Shown in pieces: positions 42,517-49,372 of a stretch of 49,372 nt of DNA. The notes under the pieces were generated by a model, which was not told the DNA's origin, made no database searches, and worked only from the letters and a program-made list of their open reading frames with translations. Source of the stretch: Acidobacteriota bacterium (GTDB lineage Bacteria; Acidobacteriota; Aminicenantia; Aminicenantales; Aminicenantaceae); NCBI GenBank assembly GCA_030669585.1, contig DAOVDI010000006.1, positions 1 to 49,372 on the forward strand. Direction: 5' to 3'. A program made the translations under genes and the position numbers. Every line of letters begins with the position of its first letter. The first letter of the stretch is position 1.

Positions 42517-44757
42517 CTATTCTTGAGGTGTTAGATTGTCCACTTCTTCTTTGTAAGCACAGTTATCGCTGCTGCAGTAAAGAGTGGGATTTTCTTTATT
42601 CCGCTTTTTTTTGAGGATAAAATGCCTTCCGCATTCCGGGCAGGGTTGATCGACAGGCTCATCCCACGTGGCATATTTGCATTTTGGGAAATTGCTGCAG
42701 CCAAAAAAGATCTTTCCTTTTCGGGTTTTTTTCTGGATGATCGTTCCGCCGCAGCCTTCTTCCGGACAAGCAATACCTGTATTCTTGCTCTCTTTTTTTA
42801 TATATTTGCATTCTGGGTAGTTAGAACACGCGGTGAACGGTCCATATTTCCCATGGCGAAGGACGAGTTGAGATCCGCATTCCGGACATTTTTCATCGAG
42901 AGGAGTGGCTTTCTTTTTGGTTATACTCTGTTTGTACGTGCAGTCGGGATAACCGGTGCAGGCTTTGAAACGTCCGTAGCGGCCCTCTTTGATAACCAGC
43001 GGTTTTCCGCACTCCGGGCAGTTTTCCTCAGAAGGAATCCCTTTGGGCTTTATACTTTCTTCTTTCATGGCCTTGTCCAGGTTGTTTTTGAGAAGAGTGT
43101 AGCAAGATTTAAGATAAAGCTGCCAGTCCTGCTGTCCTTCGCTAATATGATCCAGGATTTCTTCAAAGCTGGCCGTAAACTCAAATTCCATCAGCTCAGG
43201 GAAGTTTTCTACCAAATAATCATTCACAAATAGGCCCAGCTCTGTCGGGATGAACTTTCCATGTTCCTTGATGACATAGGTGCGGCCCTGAATCGTTGCA
43301 ATGATGGGAGCATAGGTACTAGGCCGCCCTATTCCCCGTGCTTCCAGCTCTTTGACAAGGCTTCCTTCGGTATATCGGGGGGGGGGCTGTGTGAAATTTT
43401 GTTTGGATTCGATGTCGTGGAGCTTGAGTATTTCTCCCGCCTCAGCTTTGGGCAAGGTCTTATCTTTCTCGTCCGTTTTTTCTTCTTTATCCTGCTTTTG
43501 ATAAAGTTTGAGAAAGCCGTCGAATTTAATAACTTCCCCTTTTGCTTTGAACTGGTATTTTCCTGCACGGATATCAAAGCTGGTTTCCTCTATAAGGGCA
43601 GGACTCATCTGAGAAGCTATGAACCGGTTCCAGATCATTGTATACAGTCTGTAATCATCATTGTTAAGGAAAGGCTTAACCTGTTCAGGCGGTAGGTCGA
43701 AGGAAGTCGGACGGATGGCTTCATGGGCATCTTGTGTTTGTTTTTTATTCTTGTATACCCTGGGTTTTTCCGGGATATAGGCATCGCTGTAATTATTTTG
43801 GATGAAGTCTCTTGCTGAATTCATTGCGTCACTGGAAATCCGCACAGAATCCGTTCTCATGTATGTGATCAATCCCACATGGCCCCGGCCGCCGATCTCG
43901 AGGCCTTCGTAAAGGTGCTGTGCAAGGACCATGGTTTTTTTTACCGAGAATCGACGCAGGCGGAAAGCGTCCTGCTGGAGGGTGCTTGTGATATAGGGAG
44001 GAGGAGGGTTTTTAGTTTTTGCCTTGACAGCGATATCCTTGAGAGTAAATGGGAGAGAATTCAGGTCATTTACGATAGTGCCGGCCTGCTCCTTGTTCTC
44101 TACTTTTACTTTAATATCGGCGATCTTAACCAGATTTGCGGTAAAAACAGGAGGGTTGGATGCCTCCAGAGATGCAGTAATCGTCCAGTATTCTTCAGGA
44201 TTAAAATCTTTTATTTCTTTTTCCCGTTCGCAGATCAATCGGACTGCTATGGACTGGACACGGCCTGCACTTAATCCCCGCCCGACTTTTTTCCACAACA
44301 AAGGGCTGATCAGATACCCGACCAATCTGTCAAGGATCCTTCGGGCCTGCTGGGCTTTTATTTTATCCTGATCTATCTGTCCAAGATTCAGAAATGCATT
44401 CTGTACGGCTTTTTTTGTGATCTCATTGAACATCACACGGTGGATGTTCTGGTTGTATTTTTCCAGGATCTTAGAGAGGTGCCAACATATGGCTTCTCCT
44501 TCTCTGTCGGGATCAGCGGCAAGGAGCACGGACTCCATGTCTTTTGCCGACTGCTGCAATTCTGCAACCAATTTTTTGCGTTCAGGTATCAGGATGTATT
44601 CAGGTAAAAAATCATGTTCAATGTCAACACCCAGATTTTTTTTGGGGAGGTCACGGATGTGGCCCAATGACGCCATCACAAGATAGTCATTTCCGATATA
44701 GCGACTGAGAGTTTTTGCCTTGGCGGGGGATTCAACGATAACCAAATGTTTTGCCAT
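42517..44757 (-). CDS. topA: DNA topoisomerase I
   Basis: This 746-aa type IA topoisomerase relaxes negative supercoils. The Toprim domain opens with VIVESPAKAKTLSRYIG and has LLAADPDREGEAICWHL. The active-site Tyr is in GLITYMRTDSVRIS (near 305). PPRYTEGSLVKELEARGIGRPSTYAPII is also diagnostic. The C-terminus carries four zinc-ribbon-like repeats from about residue 585 (CPECGKPLVIKEGRYG and relatives, each with paired cysteines). The start ATG overlaps the dprA stop by one base. Confidence 0.96.
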   Translation of the reverse strand: MAKHLVIVESPAKAKTLSRYIGNDYLVMASLGHIRDLPKKNLGVDIEHDFLPEYILIPERKKLVAELQQSAKDMESVLLAADPDREGEAICWHLSKILEKYNQNIHRVMFNEITKKAVQNAFLNLGQIDQDKIKAQQARRILDRLVGYLISPLLWKKVGRGLSAGRVQSIAVRLICEREKEIKDFNPEEYWTITASLEASNPPVFTANLVKIADIKVKVENKEQAGTIVNDLNSLPFTLKDIAVKAKTKNPPPPYITSTLQQDAFRLRRFSVKKTMVLAQHLYEGLEIGGRGHVGLITYMRTDSVRISSDAMNSARDFIQNNYSDAYIPEKPRVYKNKKQTQDAHEAIRPTSFDLPPEQVKPFLNNDDYRLYTMIWNRFIASQMSPALIEETSFDIRAGKYQFKAKGEVIKFDGFLKLYQKQDKEEKTDEKDKTLPKAEAGEILKLHDIESKQNFTQPPPRYTEGSLVKELEARGIGRPSTYAPIIATIQGRTYVIKEHGKFIPTELGLFVNDYLVENFPELMEFEFTASFEEILDHISEGQQDWQLYLKSCYTLLKNNLDKAMKEESIKPKGIPSEENCPECGKPLVIKEGRYGRFKACTGYPDCTYKQSITKKKATPLDEKCPECGSQLVLRHGKYGPFTACSNYPECKYIKKESKNTGIACPEEGCGGTIIQKKTRKGKIFFGCSNFPKCKYATWDEPVDQPCPECGRHFILKKKRNKENPTLYCSSDNCAYKEEVDNLTPQE

Positions 44758-45887
44758 TAAAGTTTCCTCTGATAAAATTTTCCAGGTGACTGATGGATCA
44801 TATCTTCAAGCTCCAGTTTTAACAGAACTGATAGCGCTTCAGGCACAGAAAGAGAACTGGCTGTAACAAGTTCATCGATATGGGTAATAGAATCCGTTTT
44901 CAGAAGATCATAGATGATTTTTTCCCGGGGTGAAAGGGAGGGGCCTATCTCCTTCATTTTGTGCTTTTTTTGTGAGAATTGTTCTTTATAGGGTTCCGGA
45001 AATTCTTCTACAACATCTTCCCAGGATGTGATGGCTTTTGCCCCGTTTTGGATCAGCCAATTCGTCCCCTGGCTGAGCTTTGATGTAATGTTTCCGGGCA
45101 CAGCCATTACTTCCCTGTTTTGATCCAGCGCCAGTCGTGCTGTTATCAGAGAGCCGCTTTTTAGTGTTGCTTCTAAAACGACCGATGCGAGTGAAAGTCC
45201 GCTGATAATCCTGTTTCTCATCGGAAAATGACGTCCAAGCGGGGGCCTGTCTTTTGAATACTCTGTCACTACAGCTCCTGTTTCTGTGATCTTATTAAAA
45301 AGCCTGCGGTTTTCCGGGGGGTATATGTTGTTTAATCCTGACCCTAACACAGCTATTGTTCTGCCTCCTTTAAGTGCTCCCCAGTGAGCGATCGAATCGA
45401 CTCCCCGGGCCATGCCGCTTACAATCACAAGGCCTTTTGAAGCCAGTTGGCTGGCCAAATTTTCAGCAACGGCTCTCCCGTAAGGGGTTGGTTTGCGGGC
45501 TCCAACCATGGATACGGAAGGTTTTTCCAGGGTTTCAACCCTTCCGGCACAGTACAAGACGAGTGGAGGGTTGAATGTTTCTCGCAAAAGAGCAGGATAT
45601 CTCTGATCCCTGAAAGAAAGCGGAGTATATCCTTTTTTTTTAAGCCAATCAATTTCTTTTTTTGCCTGATCAAGACTTTTTGAAGACAGTAAAACACCTA
45701 CTGTCTTTTTGTCAAGGCCAAGAGACAGCAAGTCTTTCCTTTCAGCGGATAAAACCTTTTTTATGGGAGAAAAATGATCGATGATCTTGCGAGTGGGTTC
45801 TAAATATTCCGACAGGACATTATTGACAGCGATCCAGTAAATGAGGTCTTCTTCCAAATCAGTCGTTTTGAACAGGGGGAATGGCAA
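44757..45887 (-). CDS. dprA: DNA-processing protein DprA
   Basis: This 376-aa Rossmann-fold protein protects incoming single-stranded DNA and loads RecA during transformation. The core (about 90-290) has SMVGARKPTPYGRAVAENLA, VSGMARGVDSIAHWGAL, AVLGSGLNNIYPPENRRL and FPMRNRIISGLS. A C-terminal winged helix (about 315-376) is present. The ATG used overlaps uspA by 29 bp and lacks a ribosome site; a start at TTG 45857 would avoid the overlap. The dprA-topA-xer order is widespread in bacteria. Confidence 0.93.
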   Translation of the reverse strand: MPFPLFKTTDLEEDLIYWIAVNNVLSEYLEPTRKIIDHFSPIKKVLSAERKDLLSLGLDKKTVGVLLSSKSLDQAKKEIDWLKKKGYTPLSFRDQRYPALLRETFNPPLVLYCAGRVETLEKPSVSMVGARKPTPYGRAVAENLASQLASKGLVIVSGMARGVDSIAHWGALKGGRTIAVLGSGLNNIYPPENRRLFNKITETGAVVTEYSKDRPPLGRHFPMRNRIISGLSLASVVLEATLKSGSLITARLALDQNREVMAVPGNITSKLSQGTNWLIQNGAKAITSWEDVVEEFPEPYKEQFSQKKHKMKEIGPSLSPREKIIYDLLKTDSITHIDELVTASSLSVPEALSVLLKLELEDMIHQSPGKFYQRKL

Positions 45888-46734
45888 AGATGGGGATATT
45901 ACTGTAAGAAAAGATCTTTTCTGTGATATTGCCTAGAAAAAAGCGTTCCAGTTTGCTGTGGGCGCTTGTAGAGATAACGATCATGTCATATTTGTGGGTC
46001 TCGGCATAGTCGACGATCCCGACGGATGCATTGACGGCTCTGTGCACATCTTCAGAGACTTTGATATCTTCGTGTTCTTTTTTCTTTCTTTTCTTCAATT
46101 GTTTGAGAATAGAGTCAAACATTTCTTCAATGACTCTTGGAGGAAATTCGTAGTCATGAAGCTCAAGGACGTAGAGAAGCGTCAGCGCGGAATCAAATCC
46201 TTTTGCCAGCTTCCATGCATAATCCTGCTCGATCTCTTCTTGGGGGGAGAAATCTGTAGGGACCAATATTTTTTTAAAACGGGGTTTTCCGCTTTTTTTC
46301 TTGGTAAGGAGTACGGGGACACGGGAATTTCTAAGTACCTGGTTGGCGATGCTTCCAATAAAAAGTTTTTCAATAGCGGATTGCCCCTTTCTTCCCATGA
46401 TGATAAGGTCGACCTCCTCCTCTTCCGCTGTTTGGATGATCATTTTTGATGCATTGCCTTCTTTTATAATGGTCTTGAATGAGATGTTTTTGGATTTTTT
46501 CAGTTGAGTCAGTTGTTGTTCTGCCCTTTTTTTAAAGGCAGCGACTTGCCTGGCAAGTTCTCCGCGAATAACCGAAGCAGTATCGTAAAGAGCAGGAGAA
46601 AAATCCGGAGCCACGTGCAGCGCGATCAATTCAGCATTGAATGTTTTTTTAAAAACTTGTGCATGAAGCAGAGCCTCCTGAGATTCTTCTGAAAAATCTG
46701 TTGCCCATAGAATTTTTTTCAGGAATTTTGACAT
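45859..46734 (-). CDS. Universal stress protein, tandem UspA domains
   Basis: This 291-aa protein has two Usp domains (about 4-148 and 152-288). The first ends with MGRKGQSAIEKLFIGSIAN, which matches the ATP-binding Gx2Gx9G(S/T) pattern. The second has STSAHSKLERFFLGN, which has lost the first glycine, so probably only one domain binds ATP. The role in stress survival is inferred from family. AAGGAG lies 6 nt before the ATG. The 145 nt between it and the DUF167 gene shows an A/T tract but no clear signal. Confidence 0.92.
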   Translation of the reverse strand: MSKFLKKILWATDFSEESQEALLHAQVFKKTFNAELIALHVAPDFSPALYDTASVIRGELARQVAAFKKRAEQQLTQLKKSKNISFKTIIKEGNASKMIIQTAEEEEVDLIIMGRKGQSAIEKLFIGSIANQVLRNSRVPVLLTKKKSGKPRFKKILVPTDFSPQEEIEQDYAWKLAKGFDSALTLLYVLELHDYEFPPRVIEEMFDSILKQLKKRKKKEHEDIKVSEDVHRAVNASVGIVDYAETHKYDMIVISTSAHSKLERFFLGNITEKIFSYSNIPIFAIPPVQND

Positions 46735-46879
46735 TTTTTGCTCCTTTTCAAGCTTTACGATTCAAATATATTAAAAAAAAGCCCCTCAAGCAACATTTTT
46801 CTCTGTATTCTTATAACGTATGTTGAAATGATAGTTTCTCATCAAAAGAAAGAGATTTTCATATTTATGCCGTCATTTT

Positions 46880-47128
46880 TTACCTTTCAGACAAGCCAAG
46901 GTTACAAATTTCTATCTTCTTATTTCGGGAAGTTTGCCCAGCCACAATGGTCAAACAAGAGGTGGGAAGATGGAAATATTTTGCCAGGAGTTTAATGACT
47001 TCCTTATTGGCGTTCCCTTTATCCGGCGCTGCGTGAACCCAGGCTTTGTATTGAGAGTTGTCGAGCTTTTCGATCTTCTGCTGTTTGGATTTTGGCTGAA
47101 CTCTGACGTTAATAATCAAAGGATCCAT
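46880..47128 (-). CDS. DUF167 (YggU) family protein
   Basis: This 82-aa protein matches the small DUF167/YggU family (INVRVQPKSKQQKIEKL; HAAPDKGNANKEVIKLLAKYF; IVAGQTSRNKKIEI). The function is unknown. It overlaps yggT by 13 bp, an arrangement seen across many bacteria. Confidence 0.9.
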   Translation of the reverse strand: MDPLIINVRVQPKSKQQKIEKLDNSQYKAWVHAAPDKGNANKEVIKLLAKYFHLPTSCLTIVAGQTSRNKKIEICNLGLSER

Positions 47129-47439
47129 GTGTTTTGCCTCAGTATATGCTGGGCATAGAGGTCTAAGGATTTGATCAAGAATGTGTCTATGAACACGATC
47201 AGGATAATAAGGATCATAGGACTGATATCAAGACCTCCCATTTTATAAGGGGGGACATATCTGCGGATGGGTTTGAGCAGCGGTTCTGTCAGATTGTAGA
47301 GGATGATAACCAGGGGACGGAGTGAAGGGGCCGGGATCCAGGAAAAAACAGCACGTAAGATAAGGATCCACATATAGATCATCAAAAGAATATGAAGGAT
47401 CTTTGAGATCGCCAGAAGAAAGTTTGCGAGAAATATCAT
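47116..47439 (-). CDS. YggT family membrane protein
   Basis: This protein of 107 aa has hydrophobic segments at about 4-31 and 75-95 flanking the conserved core AVFSWIPAPSLRPLVIILYNLTEPLLKPIRRYVPP. YggT proteins are small membrane proteins linked by genomic context to cell division and osmotic tolerance; the molecular function is unsettled. ATG 47439 gives the usual N-terminus and has GGAAA just upstream. The frame is open to 47481, but the extra residues look unrelated to the family. Confidence 0.85.
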   Translation of the reverse strand: MIFLANFLLAISKILHILLMIYMWILILRAVFSWIPAPSLRPLVIILYNLTEPLLKPIRRYVPPYKMGGLDISPMILIILIVFIDTFLIKSLDLYAQHILRQNTWIL

Positions 47440-47501
47440 TTTCCAAATATTAGCATGTTTTCCATCAGGAGGCAAAAACATTCAAGCCGGGTCCCATTGT
47501 C

Positions 47502-47530
47502 TTGACAGGGAAAATGGCCTCTTTTATAAT
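47502..47530 (+). promoter_or_regulatory. Consensus sigma-70 promoter of the SH3/beta-barrel gene
   Basis: TTGACA and TATAAT are both perfect and separated by exactly 17 nt. Transcription would begin near 47537, about 21 nt before the ATG. GGCCTC (47516-47521) and GAGGCC (47546-47551) form an inverted repeat that spans the -10 box and contains the GAGG ribosome-binding site. Confidence 0.85.
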
Positions 47531-47557
47531 CAATAAAATACTGATGAGGCCGCAAAT

Positions 47558-48781
47558 ATGAAAAAATCAATCCTGAAGGTTATCGTATTCTGTTTTACTG
47601 TAATTTTACTCCTTTCTTTTTCCCTAGTCGGGCAGGAGGTTGGGGTGAAGCTGAGGGTTGTCAGCGATCTGGCCAATGTTCGTATTAAGCCCGATATTGG
47701 AAGCGCCATTATTAAGCAGTTTCCAATGGGGACGATTCTTGAATCAAGCAGTAAAGAGAGAGAGTGGTATAAAATTCAATTTGAACTCGAGGAAGGCGAA
47801 CCTTTAACCGGATATGTTCATGAAAGCCTTGTTCAGTTGGTGGAGGGGGAACGTCCTCGAGAAGTTGTCCTCCAAGTAGAAGTGGTCAAGGCGGAAGAAC
47901 TGAAAACAGAAGAGATAAAAAAAGAAGAAAAGATTAAAGAACCCAAGAAGGAAAGAGGGGTGGAGCAGAAAGTGCTTCCCACGCCGCAATATCTGCTTGA
48001 TGATGATTCTGATGCAATACATGTTTCAGTTTTGCTATCTTTAGGGGGACATCTTGCCTCAATTGGAGATCTGAACGCAGGCGCCATAGGTCTTGGGAAT
48101 TATTACGAAGACCAGCTAGGTGTCACAGGGAGAGGAGCGGTTTCTGAGTTAAAGATGGTTTATCAGTTCGGTGCGGAGTTTTTGCTGCCGTTAAACCCCA
48201 AGCTTTCTTTTTTGATCGGTGCGGATTATCTTATTGGTGGTAAAGAAAGCCTCGTAGATTTTACTGCCGGGCCGGGCTTACAGTCCTTTACTACCCGCCC
48301 AAAGATCCAGGCATTACCGGTCAGGGTTGGCCTCGCGTATTTTCCGGTTTCTGGGTTGTATGCCAAAGCCGGTGTTGAATTCATCATCACCAACTGCCGT
48401 TATTTTTACCGCTTTATAAGCGACAACTTCTGGCAGCAGTGGGATGGGGACGCCAGTTCTCAGGGGTTGGGAATCACTGGTGGTATCGGGTATGTTTATC
48501 ATGTGAATTCGATAATAGGCGTCTTTGCTGAAGCCTCAGGCCGGTATGCGCATATTAAAGGTTTGGAAGGGACCGATCATTTCACGGATTCCAGCGGTTC
48601 GGACTCGACGGAAAACGGAAAGCTGTATATTTATCAGGGACATGTAACAGGAGATAAATCCTATTATCTTCTCTATGTTCGTGATAAAATACCTTCTGAG
48701 GGCGGAGTTTCGGATCCGATAGAAGCAACGCTAAATCTAAGTGGATTTTCTCTGAAAGTTGGGGTCAAGATCCGGTTCTGA
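47558..48781 (+). CDS. Exported SH3-domain protein with outer-membrane beta-barrel
   Basis: This 407-aa protein has a signal peptide (about 1-26) and a bacterial SH3 domain (about 29-92, VVSDLANVRIKPDIGSAIIKQFPMG). A Lys/Glu-rich linker (about 100-135) is followed by a C-terminal region (about 150-407) with alternating hydrophobic strands. It ends LNLSGFSLKVGVKIRF, whose final Phe is the typical outer-membrane insertion signal. It may tether peptidoglycan to the outer membrane, with the SH3 domain in the periplasm and the barrel in the membrane; this is inference. A perfect promoter suggests strong expression. Confidence 0.8.
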   Translation: MKKSILKVIVFCFTVILLLSFSLVGQEVGVKLRVVSDLANVRIKPDIGSAIIKQFPMGTILESSSKEREWYKIQFELEEGEPLTGYVHESLVQLVEGERPREVVLQVEVVKAEELKTEEIKKEEKIKEPKKERGVEQKVLPTPQYLLDDDSDAIHVSVLLSLGGHLASIGDLNAGAIGLGNYYEDQLGVTGRGAVSELKMVYQFGAEFLLPLNPKLSFLIGADYLIGGKESLVDFTAGPGLQSFTTRPKIQALPVRVGLAYFPVSGLYAKAGVEFIITNCRYFYRFISDNFWQQWDGDASSQGLGITGGIGYVYHVNSIIGVFAEASGRYAHIKGLEGTDHFTDSSGSDSTENGKLYIYQGHVTGDKSYYLLYVRDKIPSEGGVSDPIEATLNLSGFSLKVGVKIRF

Positions 48782-48798
48782 CCTGAAAGGAGTATTTA

Positions 48799-48999
48799 AT
48801 GCCAATTTATTTATATCGCTGCAAGAAATGCAGTAATCAATTTGAACTTTTAGTCGGAGTCACAGCAGATTCCAAAGAGTTGAAGTGTACAAAGTGTCAG
48901 AGCAGGGATATTGAAAAGCAGTTAGCGACTTTTACCGTCAATAAGGGAAGCTCATCAGGGTCCACCTGTTCCACTGGAACCTGCCCGACCTGTTATTAA
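48799..48999 (+). CDS. FmdB-family zinc ribbon protein
   Basis: This 66-aa protein has the FmdB-type N-terminus MPIYLYRCKKCSNQFELLV with a zinc ribbon (Cys8, Cys11, Cys30, Cys33). A Ser/Gly/Cys-rich tail contributes three more cysteines (57, 62, 65). FmdB-like proteins are putative regulators with no settled function. AAAGGAG precedes the ATG, 17 nt after the barrel gene, so cotranscription is likely. Confidence 0.9.
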   Translation: MPIYLYRCKKCSNQFELLVGVTADSKELKCTKCQSRDIEKQLATFTVNKGSSSGSTCSTGTCPTCY

Positions 49000-49040
49000 G
49001 AAAATATAAAAATACATGTAATACTAACTCAAATGTAATT

Positions 49041-49063
49041 CAGAGTGAAAATATTTAACTCTG
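49041..49063. terminator. Weak hairpin between convergent genes
   Basis: CAGAGT and ACTCTG pair across an 11-nt A/T-rich loop between fmdB (plus) and the partial minus-strand gene. The flanks are A/T-rich without a run of T. It is a possible bidirectional terminator. Confidence 0.3.
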
Positions 49064-49071
49064 TATTAATT

Positions 49072-49372
49072 CTATTTCTTCTGAGGAGTTAGAGACCATT
49101 TGCCTTTTTCTTTATGATACAGGCCTGTATCCAATTTTTTATCATCACGATAGAGTATATAATCTACATACCACTCGCTTGGGCCTCTAATCCTCGAACT
49201 GGCTCCGATCAGATCTGCTGGTCTGTTTGCAACGCACAAAGTAAAAGGCAGCTTCTTATTGAATGGGTTCGGCATACAGGAGATCAAAAATATTCCTTCA
49301 CCTTCATATCTTTTCCCTCCAAATTCTATTGCATTTTCACGAAACCTCAACGGAATTCCGATTTTTAATTGT
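49072..49372 (-). CDS. C-terminal end of a protein cut by the window edge
   Basis: The frame is open from the window edge to the stop at 49072, giving about 100 residues. An internal TTG (49350) is therefore probably not the start. The visible part includes IGIPLRFRENAIEFGGKRYEG and LISCMPNPFNKK. The PNP(F/L)N pattern reminds me of the C-terminal part of secreted alpha/beta-hydrolase or peptidase-like proteins, but I cannot assign it. No partner or promoter is visible. Confidence 0.5.
   Translation of the reverse strand, partial: QLKIGIPLRFRENAIEFGGKRYEGEGIFLISCMPNPFNKKLPFTLCVANRPADLIGASSRIRGPSEWYVDYILYRDDKKLDTGLYHKEKGKWSLTPQKK

Noticed and set aside
46738-46995. 85-aa plus-strand ORF
   Set aside because: It runs through the uspA-DUF167 gap and into the antisense of the DUF167 gene, with no ribosome site.

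Overview
The window looks like a chromosomal segment of a Gram-negative, probably anaerobic bacterium of moderate GC. Gram-negative: a secreted SH3 plus beta-barrel protein ending in a terminal Phe, and a periplasmic AMIN-amidase. Anaerobic lifestyle is suggested by a multi-[4Fe-4S] membrane protein, nickel regulator NikR, carbamate kinase and an archaeal-type phosphoglycerate mutase. The gene set resembles Acidobacteriota/Aminicenantota-like lineages, but this is a low-confidence impression; no rRNA is present to settle it. Most of the window is core housekeeping DNA. I see no prophage, CRISPR array, IS transposase or defence island.

Layout. 1-1590: nikR, a 490-bp repeat island, a 60-aa membrane peptide and a long-arm hairpin. 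1591-8310 (minus strand): a tightly packed operon apgM > AMIN-amidase > DUF362 > NapH/NapG-like ferredoxin fusion > htpG. 8311-8408: divergent promoters. 8409-17581 (plus): guaA-dnaE, then degenerate receiver-coaX-hypothetical-rnr. 17590-17909: second repeat island. 17972-19060 (plus): a SelB-like protein that lacks the GTPase domain. 19102-23599 (minus): cpgS-arcC and an unrecognised 727-aa protein. 23780-23854: tRNA-Val(GAC). 23930-40605 (plus): a long run of nearly abutting genes, thrS-infC-rpmI-rplT-pheS-pheT-zapB-like-zapA-rny-ymdB-xseA-xseB-ispA-dxs-tlyA-nadK-trxA-trxB. 40611-40950: third repeat island, then a strong terminator. 41076-47439 (minus): comEA-like, xer recombinase, topA, dprA, uspA, DUF167 and yggT. 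47558-48999 (plus): SH3/beta-barrel protein and FmdB-type zinc ribbon. The window ends inside a minus-strand gene.

How the genes work together. The long plus-strand block joins translation (ThrRS, IF-3, L35, L20, PheRS), Z-ring control (ZapA and a ZapB-like coiled coil), RNA turnover (RNase Y, YmdB), DNA repair (exonuclease VII) and the start of isoprenoid synthesis (Dxs, IspA) with NAD kinase and thioredoxin. The minus-strand apgM-htpG operon pairs a glycolytic enzyme and an envelope amidase with a putative membrane electron-transfer module in which two partners carry twin-arginine motifs.

Points most worth a second look: (1) a SelB homologue reduced to domain III and the winged helices, next to a mobile-looking repeat; (2) a family of intergenic repeats with imperfect terminal inverted repeats filling every large gene-free gap; (3) a polytopic NapH-NapG fusion with an internal Tat-like motif; (4) operon-leading genes with consensus promoters so close to the start codon that the mRNAs should be leaderless or nearly so; (5) infC starting at AUU or AUC; (6) a PheT without the EMAP-II-like tRNA-binding domain. 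All family assignments were made by eye from motifs; no database search was run.
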